Source: an uncultured Rhodobacter sp. (GTDB lineage Bacteria; Pseudomonadota; Alphaproteobacteria; Rhodobacterales; Rhodobacteraceae). Taken from it: a DNA stretch of 64,000 bases. Made by a program: the position numbers and the translations under genes. Location: NCBI GenBank assembly GCA_945952585.1, contig CAMFII010000003.1, positions 186,001 through 250,000 of the forward strand. The letters are read 5' to 3'. Below, one piece after another: positions 29,698 to 37,433 of the stretch. The notes beneath the pieces are model-generated. The model did no database searches. It was not told the origin of the DNA and saw only the letters and a list, made by a program, of their open reading frames with translations. How positions within the stretch are numbered: position 1 is the first letter of the stretch; every line of letters starts with the position of its first letter.

Positions 29698-30831
29698 CTA
29701 CACCTCCACGGCCGCGAGACGGCCCAGAACCCATTGATGGAACCGGTGAATGTCGAATTCCTGCGGCATCAGCCGCCCCTTCGAGTATCGCGAAGACTTC
29801 AGCCCGCGCTGGTTCATCTCGCAGGCCGCACCGTCTTCAAGAACCACGGTGGTGGCAAAATCCGTCACTGCGGCGAGGTCGAAGCCCGGCTGGTCAAGCG
29901 TCGTCTGCGGGAAGAGCCATTCGATCGTGAGCTTGGTCTCTTCGGGCCCGATTGGGGTCAGGCTGACGGACCGCGCGTAATCGACATGGGCGACGACGAA
30001 CATGGTCGGGTAGATGGTCACGAAGTTGAAGCCATTGGCCCGTTCCTGCGACGTCAGGCCGGGAAACTCGGGCCCGCAGGGTTCGCCGCTGACAGTCCAG
30101 CTGTGCGCGCCGTCTTTCAACACCGGACCTGTCGGCACCTCGGGCGTCCAGTCAGGAGACTCCGAGGCCGACATGATCCCCTTCTTGTAGATCGGCACCA
30201 TGTCGCACAGGCTCGGGTGAACCGAGGGGCAGTGCAGGCATTCGTTGTAGTTTTCCCAGAAGATCTTCCAGTTGCAGGCCAGCGTCTTTTCCAGCCGGTG
30301 GCCTGTCACGAGTTCTGCCATCGGCCAGTTGTCGAGGGCGTTCAGGCCAAGGTCGGGCGTCAGCTCCGGGGCCTGATCGGCAAGCGACAGGAACAGGAAA
30401 CCGTTCCATTCCTTCACATGCACCGCGAACAGGCTGTGGTCCTCCTTGCGGAAGTCGTCAGTCGGCGTGGCATGGGCGACAGAGACCAGCCGCCCGTCGG
30501 TCGCGTAGGCCCAGGCGTGGTAGGGGCAGGTGATGAGCTTGCCGAGCGGCTTTTCCGCGACAGAGCATAACTCGGCGCCGCGGTGACGGCAGGTGTTGTG
30601 GAAAGCAGTCACCTTGCCGGCCGGATCCCGGCAGAGGATCAGGTTCTCGCCTGCCACCGTGACCCTGCGCATTGTTCCCGGCTTCAGGTCGTTCAGGCGT
30701 CCGGCATAGACCCAGTCCTGCGCCCAGATCGCCCGTCGCTCGCGGTCGAACCAGCCGGCATCGAAATAGGCTGATGCGGGAAGGCTTTCCGGGCAATGGT
30801 TAAGCAGCGGCGATTGGGCATGGACGGTCAT
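29698..30831 (-). CDS. Rieske oxygenase, GbcA/stachydrine-demethylase-like alpha subunit
   Basis: 377 residues. Rieske ligands are C81-x-H83 (CRHRG) and C102-x2-H105 (CPYHAW). The mononuclear iron site is in FWENYNECLHCPSVHPSL (Asn/Glu and two His). The CPYHAWAY form and the NYNECLHCP motif match the group containing glycine betaine demethylase GbcA, choline monooxygenase and stachydrine demethylase, all acting on quaternary amines. This is the best single clue to the operon's substrate class. It sits 9 bp after the GcvT-like gene, a typical partner for capturing released C1 units. The ATG at 30831 is preceded by GAGGTG. Confidence 0.88.
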   Translation of the reverse strand: MTVHAQSPLLNHCPESLPASAYFDAGWFDRERRAIWAQDWVYAGRLNDLKPGTMRRVTVAGENLILCRDPAGKVTAFHNTCRHRGAELCSVAEKPLGKLITCPYHAWAYATDGRLVSVAHATPTDDFRKEDHSLFAVHVKEWNGFLFLSLADQAPELTPDLGLNALDNWPMAELVTGHRLEKTLACNWKIFWENYNECLHCPSVHPSLCDMVPIYKKGIMSASESPDWTPEVPTGPVLKDGAHSWTVSGEPCGPEFPGLTSQERANGFNFVTIYPTMFVVAHVDYARSVSLTPIGPEETKLTIEWLFPQTTLDQPGFDLAAVTDFATTVVLEDGAACEMNQRGLKSSRYSKGRLMPQEFDIHRFHQWVLGRLAAVEV

Positions 30832-30840
30832 CTCGGCACC

Positions 30841-32046
30841 TCAGAACGGGGCCGGCGGTGTCGTCCGCCGGCGGGGTGGCGCGAAGAAGGGGCGTTCGCA
30901 GACGCGGGCAGGCAACATCAGCTTGGCATATTGCAGCTCGCGCAGGGCATAGACCTCGACGAACAGGTTGCCGCTCTCGTGGTAGGGGCGGCGCACCTGG
31001 GCGAGTGCGATATTGCGCTTGGCCGAAGGGGACCAGCAGGCGGCAGTCACGGTGCCGACCTCGGTCTTGCCATTCTGGTAGATGATCGACCCTTCGACCG
31101 AGACGTTGCCGTCGATATCGAGCCCAACCAGCGCCCATTTCGAACTCTTGTTCACTTTTTCCTTCAGCAGGGCCCGGCGGCCGGTGAAGTGGCCCTTGTC
31201 GAAATCCACCATCCATTCGAGGCCCAGCTCGAAGGGCGACCGCGCCCGATCTTCGCGCACGGCCTGGTCCACCGGGATGAAGTCCAAGTTGGTGATGATG
31301 AACCCGGCCTCGATCCGGGCGATGTCGAGGGCATGTGTGCCGATCGGCCGGATGCCCCACGGTGCGCCCGCCGCGAAAAGATGATCCCACAGCGCGATGG
31401 CGTGGGCGGGCGTCGTCCAGAGTTCATAGCCCAGATCGCCCGTGAAGCCGGTACGCGAGATCATCACCTCGCCACCGTCGAAGGGGAACGTCCGCATCCG
31501 GAACGGCTTCAAGTCCGCCACATCGAACCCTGCGGCCTTCAGGACCGAATAGGTGCACGGCCCCTGCAAAGACAGAGCCGCCACGTCTTCCGTTTCTTCG
31601 ACGATCGCGACCTCGTACCCGATCGCGCTGTCCAGGAGCCAGGGCAGGTGTCGCTCCTGGCAGCAGATGCGGTAATCGGTCGGCCCCAGCCGGAACAGCG
31701 TGCCGTCATCGATCACCTTGCCGGCGTCGTCGCACCAGATGGTGTAATGCACGCCGCCGACCGAGAGCTTCGAGGCATTCCGCACCGTCAGCCGGTCAAG
31801 ATAGGCGGCGGCATCGGGGCCGGTCACCCGGTACTTCACCATCGGGCAGAGGTCGTAGACCGAGGCGGTATTGCGGATGGCGCTGTGCTCCATTGCCGTA
31901 TCGCCGAAGCTGAGCGCGGTGGTGTAGCCAGCCCAGGGCCCCCAGTCGTTCAACCGGTTCTCCGCCGCAGTGCGCGGATGGAACGGCGTCTGTTTCAGTG
32001 GCGTCAGGTAATGCAGCCGGGGGTCCGTTGTCTTCATGACGTTCAT
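30841..32046 (-). CDS. GcvT/DmdA-superfamily folate-dependent aminomethyltransferase-like protein
   Basis: 401 residues. The GCV_T fold is recognised from SVYDLCPMVKYRVTGPDAAAYLDRLTVRN, LSLQGP, SRTGFTGDLGYELW and the ALDIARIEAGF segment. The C-terminal barrel includes GRRALL and VGTVTAACWSPSAKRNIALAQV. Members transfer methyl or methylene groups to tetrahydrofolate, as in glycine cleavage T protein, dimethylglycine oxidase and DMSP demethylase. DmdA identity is not supported. The last about 20 residues are Arg/Pro-rich and look like a loose tail. I chose the ATG at 32046 (GGGAGG 7 nt upstream), which overlaps the preceding stop as ATGA. Confidence 0.85.
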   Translation of the reverse strand: MNVMKTTDPRLHYLTPLKQTPFHPRTAAENRLNDWGPWAGYTTALSFGDTAMEHSAIRNTASVYDLCPMVKYRVTGPDAAAYLDRLTVRNASKLSVGGVHYTIWCDDAGKVIDDGTLFRLGPTDYRICCQERHLPWLLDSAIGYEVAIVEETEDVAALSLQGPCTYSVLKAAGFDVADLKPFRMRTFPFDGGEVMISRTGFTGDLGYELWTTPAHAIALWDHLFAAGAPWGIRPIGTHALDIARIEAGFIITNLDFIPVDQAVREDRARSPFELGLEWMVDFDKGHFTGRRALLKEKVNKSSKWALVGLDIDGNVSVEGSIIYQNGKTEVGTVTAACWSPSAKRNIALAQVRRPYHESGNLFVEVYALRELQYAKLMLPARVCERPFFAPPRRRTTPPAPF

Positions 32047-33602
32047 GCCCGGACCTCCCGGAGGATGCGTTCCGCGGCGTTCCAGCCGGCCGCGCCGGAA
32101 ATGCCGCCGCCCGGGTGACACCCCGCGCCGGCGAGCCACAGCCCTTCGATCGGCGTCGCATATTGAGCGATCCCGGCAATGGGCCGCAGGAACAGCATCT
32201 GCTCGACCGACAACTCGCCATGATGCCAGTTGCCGCCGACCATGCCGTAGCGCGCCTCGATATCGTAGGGCATCAGCAGCTCGGCATGGGTGATAAGCGA
32301 CCGGATGCCCGGCGCATGTTCCTCCAGCATCGCCAGAGTGTTCTCCAGCATCTCGGCCCGGGCCGCGTCCGGCCCGGCCTTGGGCTTGTGTGGCGCGAAT
32401 TGCACGACGGCGGAGAGGACGTGCTGCCCGGTCGGGGCAAAGCCCGTTTCATGCGCTGAAGGGATCACGATCTCCATCACCGGGCGCTTCGGCACTTCGC
32501 CGTATTTGACGGCGTTGTAGGCCAGTTCCACCTGGTCGTCCGACGGCGCGATCACAAGGCGCGACTTCAGGTCAGCGCCACGGAAGTCCGGCGCCGCCTT
32601 CAGCGCAAGGTGCAGCTTCGCGGCCGCGCCGCGCGATTTCTGGTCGCCGATGCACTTGACGAATCCGGCGTCGAGATGACGGGGACCAATCAGTTTAAGG
32701 AAAGTGGTCTTCGGGTTCATCGCCGAGACGACGAGTTTCGCCCGCACCTCCTCGCCGTTTGCCAGCGTTACGCCAACTGCCTTGTCGTCCTCGATCAGCA
32801 GGCTGTCGACCGCCGCGCCGGTGCGGACAACAACGCCGGACGCCGCCGCCGACTTCACCATCGCTTCGGCGACCGCAGCCATGCCGCCCTTCGGCAGCGC
32901 CAGCGTGGCGCGTTGGCCCGCAACCTCGCCCGACAAGCGGTTGAGCAGCAGGATCAGCGAATTCGGCGAGCGCGGCCCAAGCCAGGAGCCGAGCGTCGCG
33001 TCGAAGGTCAGCAGGCCCTTCAGCCGCTTGTCCGTCAACTCGTCGTTCACCACGTCATAGACGTTGATGAGGATCATCCGCAGAAACTCGCGGAAATCGG
33101 CCTTGCCGAGCATCCGCAGGTTCAGACCGAACTTCGCGAGCTTGCCGAATTCATTGCCCGCTCCCTTGGCGATGCGCGGCGCGGTAATCTGCTTGAACGG
33201 GGCCAGCACCTCGGCAAAGGACAGGAGCTGCTTGCGCAGGGCCAGCCAGTTCTTGCGGTCGGCGTCCGACAGGTTGCCCTTGATGCTGGCACCTGCCGCG
33301 CCCTCCAGCACCAGATGGTCGCCGGTTGCCGACAGGGCGGTTGAACTGACACTGGACGTCACGAAGCCAAGCCCGTGGCGCGCCAGGTCCATGCCCGACA
33401 TCACCCGGTTGTCGATCTGGTTGGCGACATGCGCGAGGCCGGGCGAACGGAAGCCGGGTGCGAATTCATGCCCCAAAGCCGCACCTCCGGCAGCCGCAGC
33501 GGACTCCAGCACCAGAACCTTGCGGCCCGAGGATTGCAGCCGGTGCGCCGCGGCAAGGCCGTTGGTCCCGCCGCCGATCACGATCACATCAAAGGACGGC
33601 AT
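32043..33602 (-). CDS. FAD-dependent oxidoreductase, phytoene-desaturase/PYROXD2 type (copy 1)
   Basis: 519 residues. The N-terminal dinucleotide fold is VIVIGGGTNGLAAAHRLQSSGRKVLVLESAAAAGGAA, and the C-terminal FAD segment is GLWLAGAGCHPGGGISGAAGWNAA. The family includes carotenoid desaturases, but isolated members in catabolic operons act as amine or C-C dehydrogenases of unknown substrate. No carotenoid genes are nearby, so a pigment role is unlikely. It overlaps copy 2 by 14 bp and the GcvT-like gene by 4 bp. Similarity to copy 2 is clear in architecture and end motifs, but the middle is diverged, suggesting a heterodimer or two successive steps. Confidence 0.85.
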   Translation of the reverse strand: MPSFDVIVIGGGTNGLAAAHRLQSSGRKVLVLESAAAAGGAALGHEFAPGFRSPGLAHVANQIDNRVMSGMDLARHGLGFVTSSVSSTALSATGDHLVLEGAAGASIKGNLSDADRKNWLALRKQLLSFAEVLAPFKQITAPRIAKGAGNEFGKLAKFGLNLRMLGKADFREFLRMILINVYDVVNDELTDKRLKGLLTFDATLGSWLGPRSPNSLILLLNRLSGEVAGQRATLALPKGGMAAVAEAMVKSAAASGVVVRTGAAVDSLLIEDDKAVGVTLANGEEVRAKLVVSAMNPKTTFLKLIGPRHLDAGFVKCIGDQKSRGAAAKLHLALKAAPDFRGADLKSRLVIAPSDDQVELAYNAVKYGEVPKRPVMEIVIPSAHETGFAPTGQHVLSAVVQFAPHKPKAGPDAARAEMLENTLAMLEEHAPGIRSLITHAELLMPYDIEARYGMVGGNWHHGELSVEQMLFLRPIAGIAQYATPIEGLWLAGAGCHPGGGISGAAGWNAAERILREVRA

Positions 33603-35205
33603 AGGCTTCGCTCATGTCTTTGGTCGGCGCGCGCAGGTCGCGCAGGATTTCCGAGGCCGCGTTGCGCCCCGGCGCGCCCATCACGCCGCCGCCCGGATGG
33701 GTGGACGATCCGCAAATCCACAGATCCTTGATCGGGCTGCGATACTGGGCGCAGCCGGGAACCGGACGGTTGAACAGAAGCTGGTCGAAGGTCAGTTCGC
33801 CCTGGAAGATGTTGCCTTCGGTCAGGCCCACTTCCTTCTCCAGTTCGCGCGGCGTGCGGACCTCGACATGCAGGATCGAGTTCTTGAAGCCCGGCGCATA
33901 CTTCTCGATCTGGTCGAGGCAGGCCCTGGCGAACCCGTCGCGGTCGGCATCGGTCCAGTCGTTCCCCTCGATCTTTGGCGGAGCATACTGGACGAAGCAG
34001 GACATGAAGTGCTTGCCCGGCGGGGTCATGGTCGGGTCGATCATCGTCGGGATCATCATGTCCTGGAACGGATCGGCGCTGTAATGACCCGCCTTCCAGT
34101 CGTCGTAGGCGCGTTCCATCTTCTCGATCGAGTCGGTGAAGTGCATGTCGCCCTTCATGTGCGGCGAATTCGGCGGCAGCGCGGTGAAGGTTGGCGCGCA
34201 ATCGAGCGCGATGTTCAGCTTGCCCGAAGACCCTCGGATCTTGAACGCCTTGACGCGCTTGACGAAATCGCCGGGAAGCTCGTCCTCGTCGACATGGCGA
34301 AGGAAGGTGCGCTTGACGTCCATGTTGGAGACGACGCGCTTGCCGTGGACCTCGTCGCCGTTTTCCAGCGCGACGCCGACGGCGCGGCCGTTCCGGATCA
34401 GGATCTTCTCGACCCCGTTGCCCGCGCGCACCTCGCCGCCGGCTGCCTCCAGCGAGGCCTTCAGCGCCTTGGTGATCGACCCCATCCCGCCCCGGGCAAA
34501 GCCCCAGGCGCCGACGTTGCCATCGACATCTCCCATGGCGTGATGCAGCAGCACATAGGCCGTGCCGGGTGACATCGGCCCCAGAGCCGTGCCGATGATC
34601 GAAGCGACGGCCTGATAGGCCTTCACGGTCGGATGCTCGAAATACTCATCCAGGAAGTCGCCGATCGACATCGTCCAGAAGCGGATCATGTCGTACATCG
34701 CCGCTTCCGACAGGCCGAACATCTGCTTGCCTAGCCAGGCAAGCTCCGAAAGGTCTCGCGGGCGGAAACTTGACGGATCGGGGGCGGTGCGCAGCAGCAT
34801 CGGCCGGATGAAGCGGCAATGCCGCAGCACGTCACGAGCGTAACGGTCATAGGCCTCTGCATCGCGCTTGGAATGGCGGGCGAATTCGCGCCGGTTGGCG
34901 TCGTGGTCGCGGTGCATGCCCAGGTAGTCGCCGTTCTCCATGAATACGGCGCCACCTTCGTAGGGCAGGATCTGCAGCCCGAATTTCGGCAGTTCGAGAT
35001 CGCGCATGATCTCGGGACGGAACAGCGAGGCGACGTAAGAACAGTTGGAATAGGTGAAGCCGGGATAGAGCTCACGGCTGACCGCCGCGCCCCCGATCCA
35101 GTCGTTCTTTTCCACGACGCAGACCTTCAGGCCCGCCCGCGCCAGATAGCAGGCCGCGACAAGGCCGTTATGGCCCGCCCCGACGATAACCGCATCGTAG
35201 ATCAT
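33589..35205 (-). CDS. FAD-dependent oxidoreductase, phytoene-desaturase/PYROXD2 type (copy 2)
   Basis: 538 residues. FAD-binding start AVIVGAGHNGLVAACYLARAGLKVCVVEKNDWIGGAA; end motif LWICGSSTHPGGGVMGAPGRNAA. The middle contains GTAYVLLHHAMGDVDGNVGAWGFARGGMGSITKAL, typical of the PYROXD2-like subgroup of NAD(P)/FAD oxidoreductases. The reaction is unknown. It starts at 35205 and overlaps the aminotransferase stop by 4 bp. A weak purine-rich stretch stands upstream, so it probably depends on translational coupling. Confidence 0.86.
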   Translation of the reverse strand: MIYDAVIVGAGHNGLVAACYLARAGLKVCVVEKNDWIGGAAVSRELYPGFTYSNCSYVASLFRPEIMRDLELPKFGLQILPYEGGAVFMENGDYLGMHRDHDANRREFARHSKRDAEAYDRYARDVLRHCRFIRPMLLRTAPDPSSFRPRDLSELAWLGKQMFGLSEAAMYDMIRFWTMSIGDFLDEYFEHPTVKAYQAVASIIGTALGPMSPGTAYVLLHHAMGDVDGNVGAWGFARGGMGSITKALKASLEAAGGEVRAGNGVEKILIRNGRAVGVALENGDEVHGKRVVSNMDVKRTFLRHVDEDELPGDFVKRVKAFKIRGSSGKLNIALDCAPTFTALPPNSPHMKGDMHFTDSIEKMERAYDDWKAGHYSADPFQDMMIPTMIDPTMTPPGKHFMSCFVQYAPPKIEGNDWTDADRDGFARACLDQIEKYAPGFKNSILHVEVRTPRELEKEVGLTEGNIFQGELTFDQLLFNRPVPGCAQYRSPIKDLWICGSSTHPGGGVMGAPGRNAASEILRDLRAPTKDMSEAYAVL

Positions 35206-36554
35206 GCGCGCTTCGCTTCTTCTTCAAAATGCTCGAGTGTCAGGTCAACCGCCGTCTCGACCGCCTTGAGCGTGTCGGTCAGGCAGGTTTCGTCCAGCCC
35301 ATGCGCCTCGCACATGAACCACGGCTCGCGCGAGTCGGGCTCGCAGATCACGCCGAGGTCGTGCAGGAAATAGGCCATCTGGTCGTAGAACGAGTAATCC
35401 GAGGTCTTCCAGTCGCGGTAATTGTCCGGCGGGGTTTCCGCGAAGAACAGGCCGAACATCGACGGGTGGCCGGTGTAGGAGTGGACGATGCCATGGGCGT
35501 CGAGGATCCTCGAGATGCCGCCCTTCAGCCGCTCGCCGTAATTCGCAAGGGTTTCCAGCGCAGGGGTCTCGTCAAGGATGCGCAAGCACTCCTCGGCCGC
35601 CGCGAGCGACACGGAATGCGCCGTGTAGGTGCCGCCATGCGAGGCGCCGCCATACTTGAAGGTGCGCATCACCTCCTCGCGCCCCGCCACGACCGAGATC
35701 GGGTAGCCGTTGGCGACCGCCTTGGCGAAGGTGGTGATGTCGGGTTTCACGCCCATGATCCCCTGGATGCCGCCCTTGCCGACGCGGAACCCGGTTTTGA
35801 CCTCGTCGATGATGAGCATGACGCCGTACTGGTCGCACAGCCTGCGGGCCAGCCGGACATACTCGACCTGGGCGAGGATGCCGCAGCAGTTTCCCTGGAT
35901 CGGCTCGATCAGCATCGCGGCCAGCTTGTCGCCGTGCTTTCGGAACACGTCCTCGAGTCGCTCGAAATCGTTCATCGGCGTGATGTGGGCCAGCTTCTTG
36001 ACGGTCGGCGGGATGCCCTTGCCATAGGGAACAAGCTCGGGATCCTTGTTCGATCCGATGTCCCATTCCTCCATGTTCGACATCCACATCGCCGCGTCGA
36101 ACAGGCCGTGATAGCCGCCTTCGACCAGCAGATAGCTTTCGCGCCCGGTATAGGCGCGGGCCAGCCGCAGGGCCGCCATCACCGCCTCGGTGCCCGAGTT
36201 GGAAAAGCGCACAAGCTCTGCCGCCGGCACCATTTTGGCGATGCGGTCCGCGACGATCAGCTCCCGCTCGGTCGACAGCGCAAAGACGCCGCCGACTGCC
36301 ATGCCCTTGCGGGCGGCTGCGTCCACACGATCATCGGCATATCCCAGGATCGCCGGGCCGTAACCAAGGCGGTAATCTACATAGGCGTTGCCGTCGATGT
36401 CCCAGGTGCGGCCTCCCTTGCCGTGATCGACATAGATCGTCCGGTCGTCGCCCCAGTAACGGAAGGTCGACGAGACCCCGAGCGGCAGCCGTTTCACCGC
36501 TTTCTGGAACTGTGCATTCGACTTCGCGAGGTTTCGCGTTGGCAGGCGGGTCAT
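35202..36554 (-). CDS. Class III PLP-dependent aminotransferase, glutamate-1-semialdehyde-aminomutase-like
   Basis: 450 residues. PLP contacts are SNSGTEA (118-124), D250 in LIIDEVKTGFR, and the Schiff-base lysine K278 in DITTFAKAVANGYP. Overall it resembles HemL, but the usual HemL motif around the lysine (GKIIGGGxP) is replaced. It is therefore likely a catabolic omega-aminotransferase or aminomutase, not the heme enzyme. It is the promoter-proximal gene of the 13-gene operon. I chose the ATG at 36554, with AAGGA about 10 nt upstream and the sequence then matching the family; the frame is open to 36644. Confidence 0.85.
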   Translation of the reverse strand: MTRLPTRNLAKSNAQFQKAVKRLPLGVSSTFRYWGDDRTIYVDHGKGGRTWDIDGNAYVDYRLGYGPAILGYADDRVDAAARKGMAVGGVFALSTERELIVADRIAKMVPAAELVRFSNSGTEAVMAALRLARAYTGRESYLLVEGGYHGLFDAAMWMSNMEEWDIGSNKDPELVPYGKGIPPTVKKLAHITPMNDFERLEDVFRKHGDKLAAMLIEPIQGNCCGILAQVEYVRLARRLCDQYGVMLIIDEVKTGFRVGKGGIQGIMGVKPDITTFAKAVANGYPISVVAGREEVMRTFKYGGASHGGTYTAHSVSLAAAEECLRILDETPALETLANYGERLKGGISRILDAHGIVHSYTGHPSMFGLFFAETPPDNYRDWKTSDYSFYDQMAYFLHDLGVICEPDSREPWFMCEAHGLDETCLTDTLKAVETAVDLTLEHFEEEAKRA

Positions 36555-36610
36555 GAGGTCTGATCCTTGCGACGGGCCGCGTTGCGATGGGCCCTTTTCT
36601 CCCTGATTGA

Positions 36611-36644
36611 TCAAATCATCCGATGATTTTGACTGAACTGTCAA
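36611..36644. promoter_or_regulatory. Candidate TetR/BetI-type operator overlapping the operon promoter
   Basis: Two inverted repeats are adjacent. AAATCAT/ATGATTT with a 3-bp centre lies at 36613-36629, extendable to TCAAATCAT and ATGATTTTGA. TTGAC/GTCAA with a 6-bp centre lies at 36629-36644. On the minus strand TTGACA (36639-36644) and GATGAT (36615-36620) at 18-bp spacing form a plausible promoter for the aminotransferase operon. A repressor bound here would block it. The site also lies 93-126 bp upstream of the regulator's own start, allowing autoregulation. Confidence 0.6.
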
Positions 36645-36736
36645 TCAGAATCTATCTTGACCGCTGCCGCTACCTTGCTCTTTCCTGAGCCGGCGAATGC
36701 CCTATGAAGAGCCAATGATCTTGTCGGGACACAAGT

Positions 36737-37414
36737 ATGGCCGTTGCCCAGTCCATTCCGTCGTCAGAAACGCCCGGGGAAAAGGGTGAGCCGGCTCGCC
36801 GCAAGCAAAGCCGGGAAGAGCGGCGCAGTCAGCTGATCGAAGCAACCATCGAAACCATCGCCCTGCGCGGCTACGCCCGAACGACCTTGAGCGAGGTTGC
36901 AAGGACCGCCGGCCTGTCGCATGGCCTGGTCAATTTCCATTTCGAGACCAAGGAAAAGCTGCTGGAAGAAACCCTCGCCTTCCTGGCCGAGGAATACCGG
37001 GAAAACTGGCAAGCCGCTTTGGCCACTGCGGCCCCGGAACCGGCCTCGCAGCTCGACGCGCTGATCCGGGCTGATTTCGAACCGGCGATCTGCACACCAT
37101 CGCGCTTGTCGGCCTGGTGCGCCTTCTGGGGCGAGGCGCAGAGCCGGCCGCTCTACCAGGAACGCTACGGCGCAAATGACGAAGCCTACAACCGGAACAT
37201 GGAGCAGATCTGTGCCCGTCTGATCGCGACTGGCGGCTACTCGGGGTCGGCCGAGCGGACGGCGCGCGTCGTCCGCGTCACGGTCGAGGGCGTCTGGCTC
37301 GACATGATGACGATGCGCGATCCCTATCCGAGGGAGGAAGGGCTGCGCACTGTGCATACCTGTGCCGCGGCCTTCTTCCCCCGCCATTTCAGCGAAGATG
37401 GGCTGATCGGCTGA
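36737..37414 (+). CDS. TetR-family repressor with BetI-type C-terminal domain
   Basis: 225 residues. The helix-turn-helix is at about 30-80 (RRSQLIEATIETIALRGYARTTLSEVARTAGLSHGLVNFHFETKEKLL). The ligand domain contains RLSAWCAFWGEAQSRPLYQERYGANDEAYN, a pattern typical of the BetI-type TetR_C group. BetI itself responds to choline, and related proteins respond to other amines, which supports a quaternary amine inducer. It is divergent from the 13-gene operon across 182 bp containing the inverted repeats at 36611-36644. The Shine-Dalgarno is weak (CGGGA). Confidence 0.85.
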   Translation: MAVAQSIPSSETPGEKGEPARRKQSREERRSQLIEATIETIALRGYARTTLSEVARTAGLSHGLVNFHFETKEKLLEETLAFLAEEYRENWQAALATAAPEPASQLDALIRADFEPAICTPSRLSAWCAFWGEAQSRPLYQERYGANDEAYNRNMEQICARLIATGGYSGSAERTARVVRVTVEGVWLDMMTMRDPYPREEGLRTVHTCAAAFFPRHFSEDGLIG

Positions 37415-37433
37415 AGGTGGCCCGACAGGGCAT

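Noticed and set aside
30841-32046. DMSP demethylase dmdA, given the DMSP-lyase-like cupin nearby
   Set aside because: The protein fits the general GcvT superfamily but does not match DmdA segments I recall; assigning it would need a phylogeny.
32043-35205. Carotenoid biosynthesis genes (two phytoene-desaturase-like products)
   Set aside because: No crtB, crtE or other pigment genes occur, and they lie inside an amine-type operon.
35202-36554. hemL (heme biosynthesis glutamate-1-semialdehyde aminomutase)
   Set aside because: The lysine-loop motif differs from HemL, Rhodobacterales make 5-aminolevulinate by HemA (Shemin) pathway, and the operon context is catabolic.
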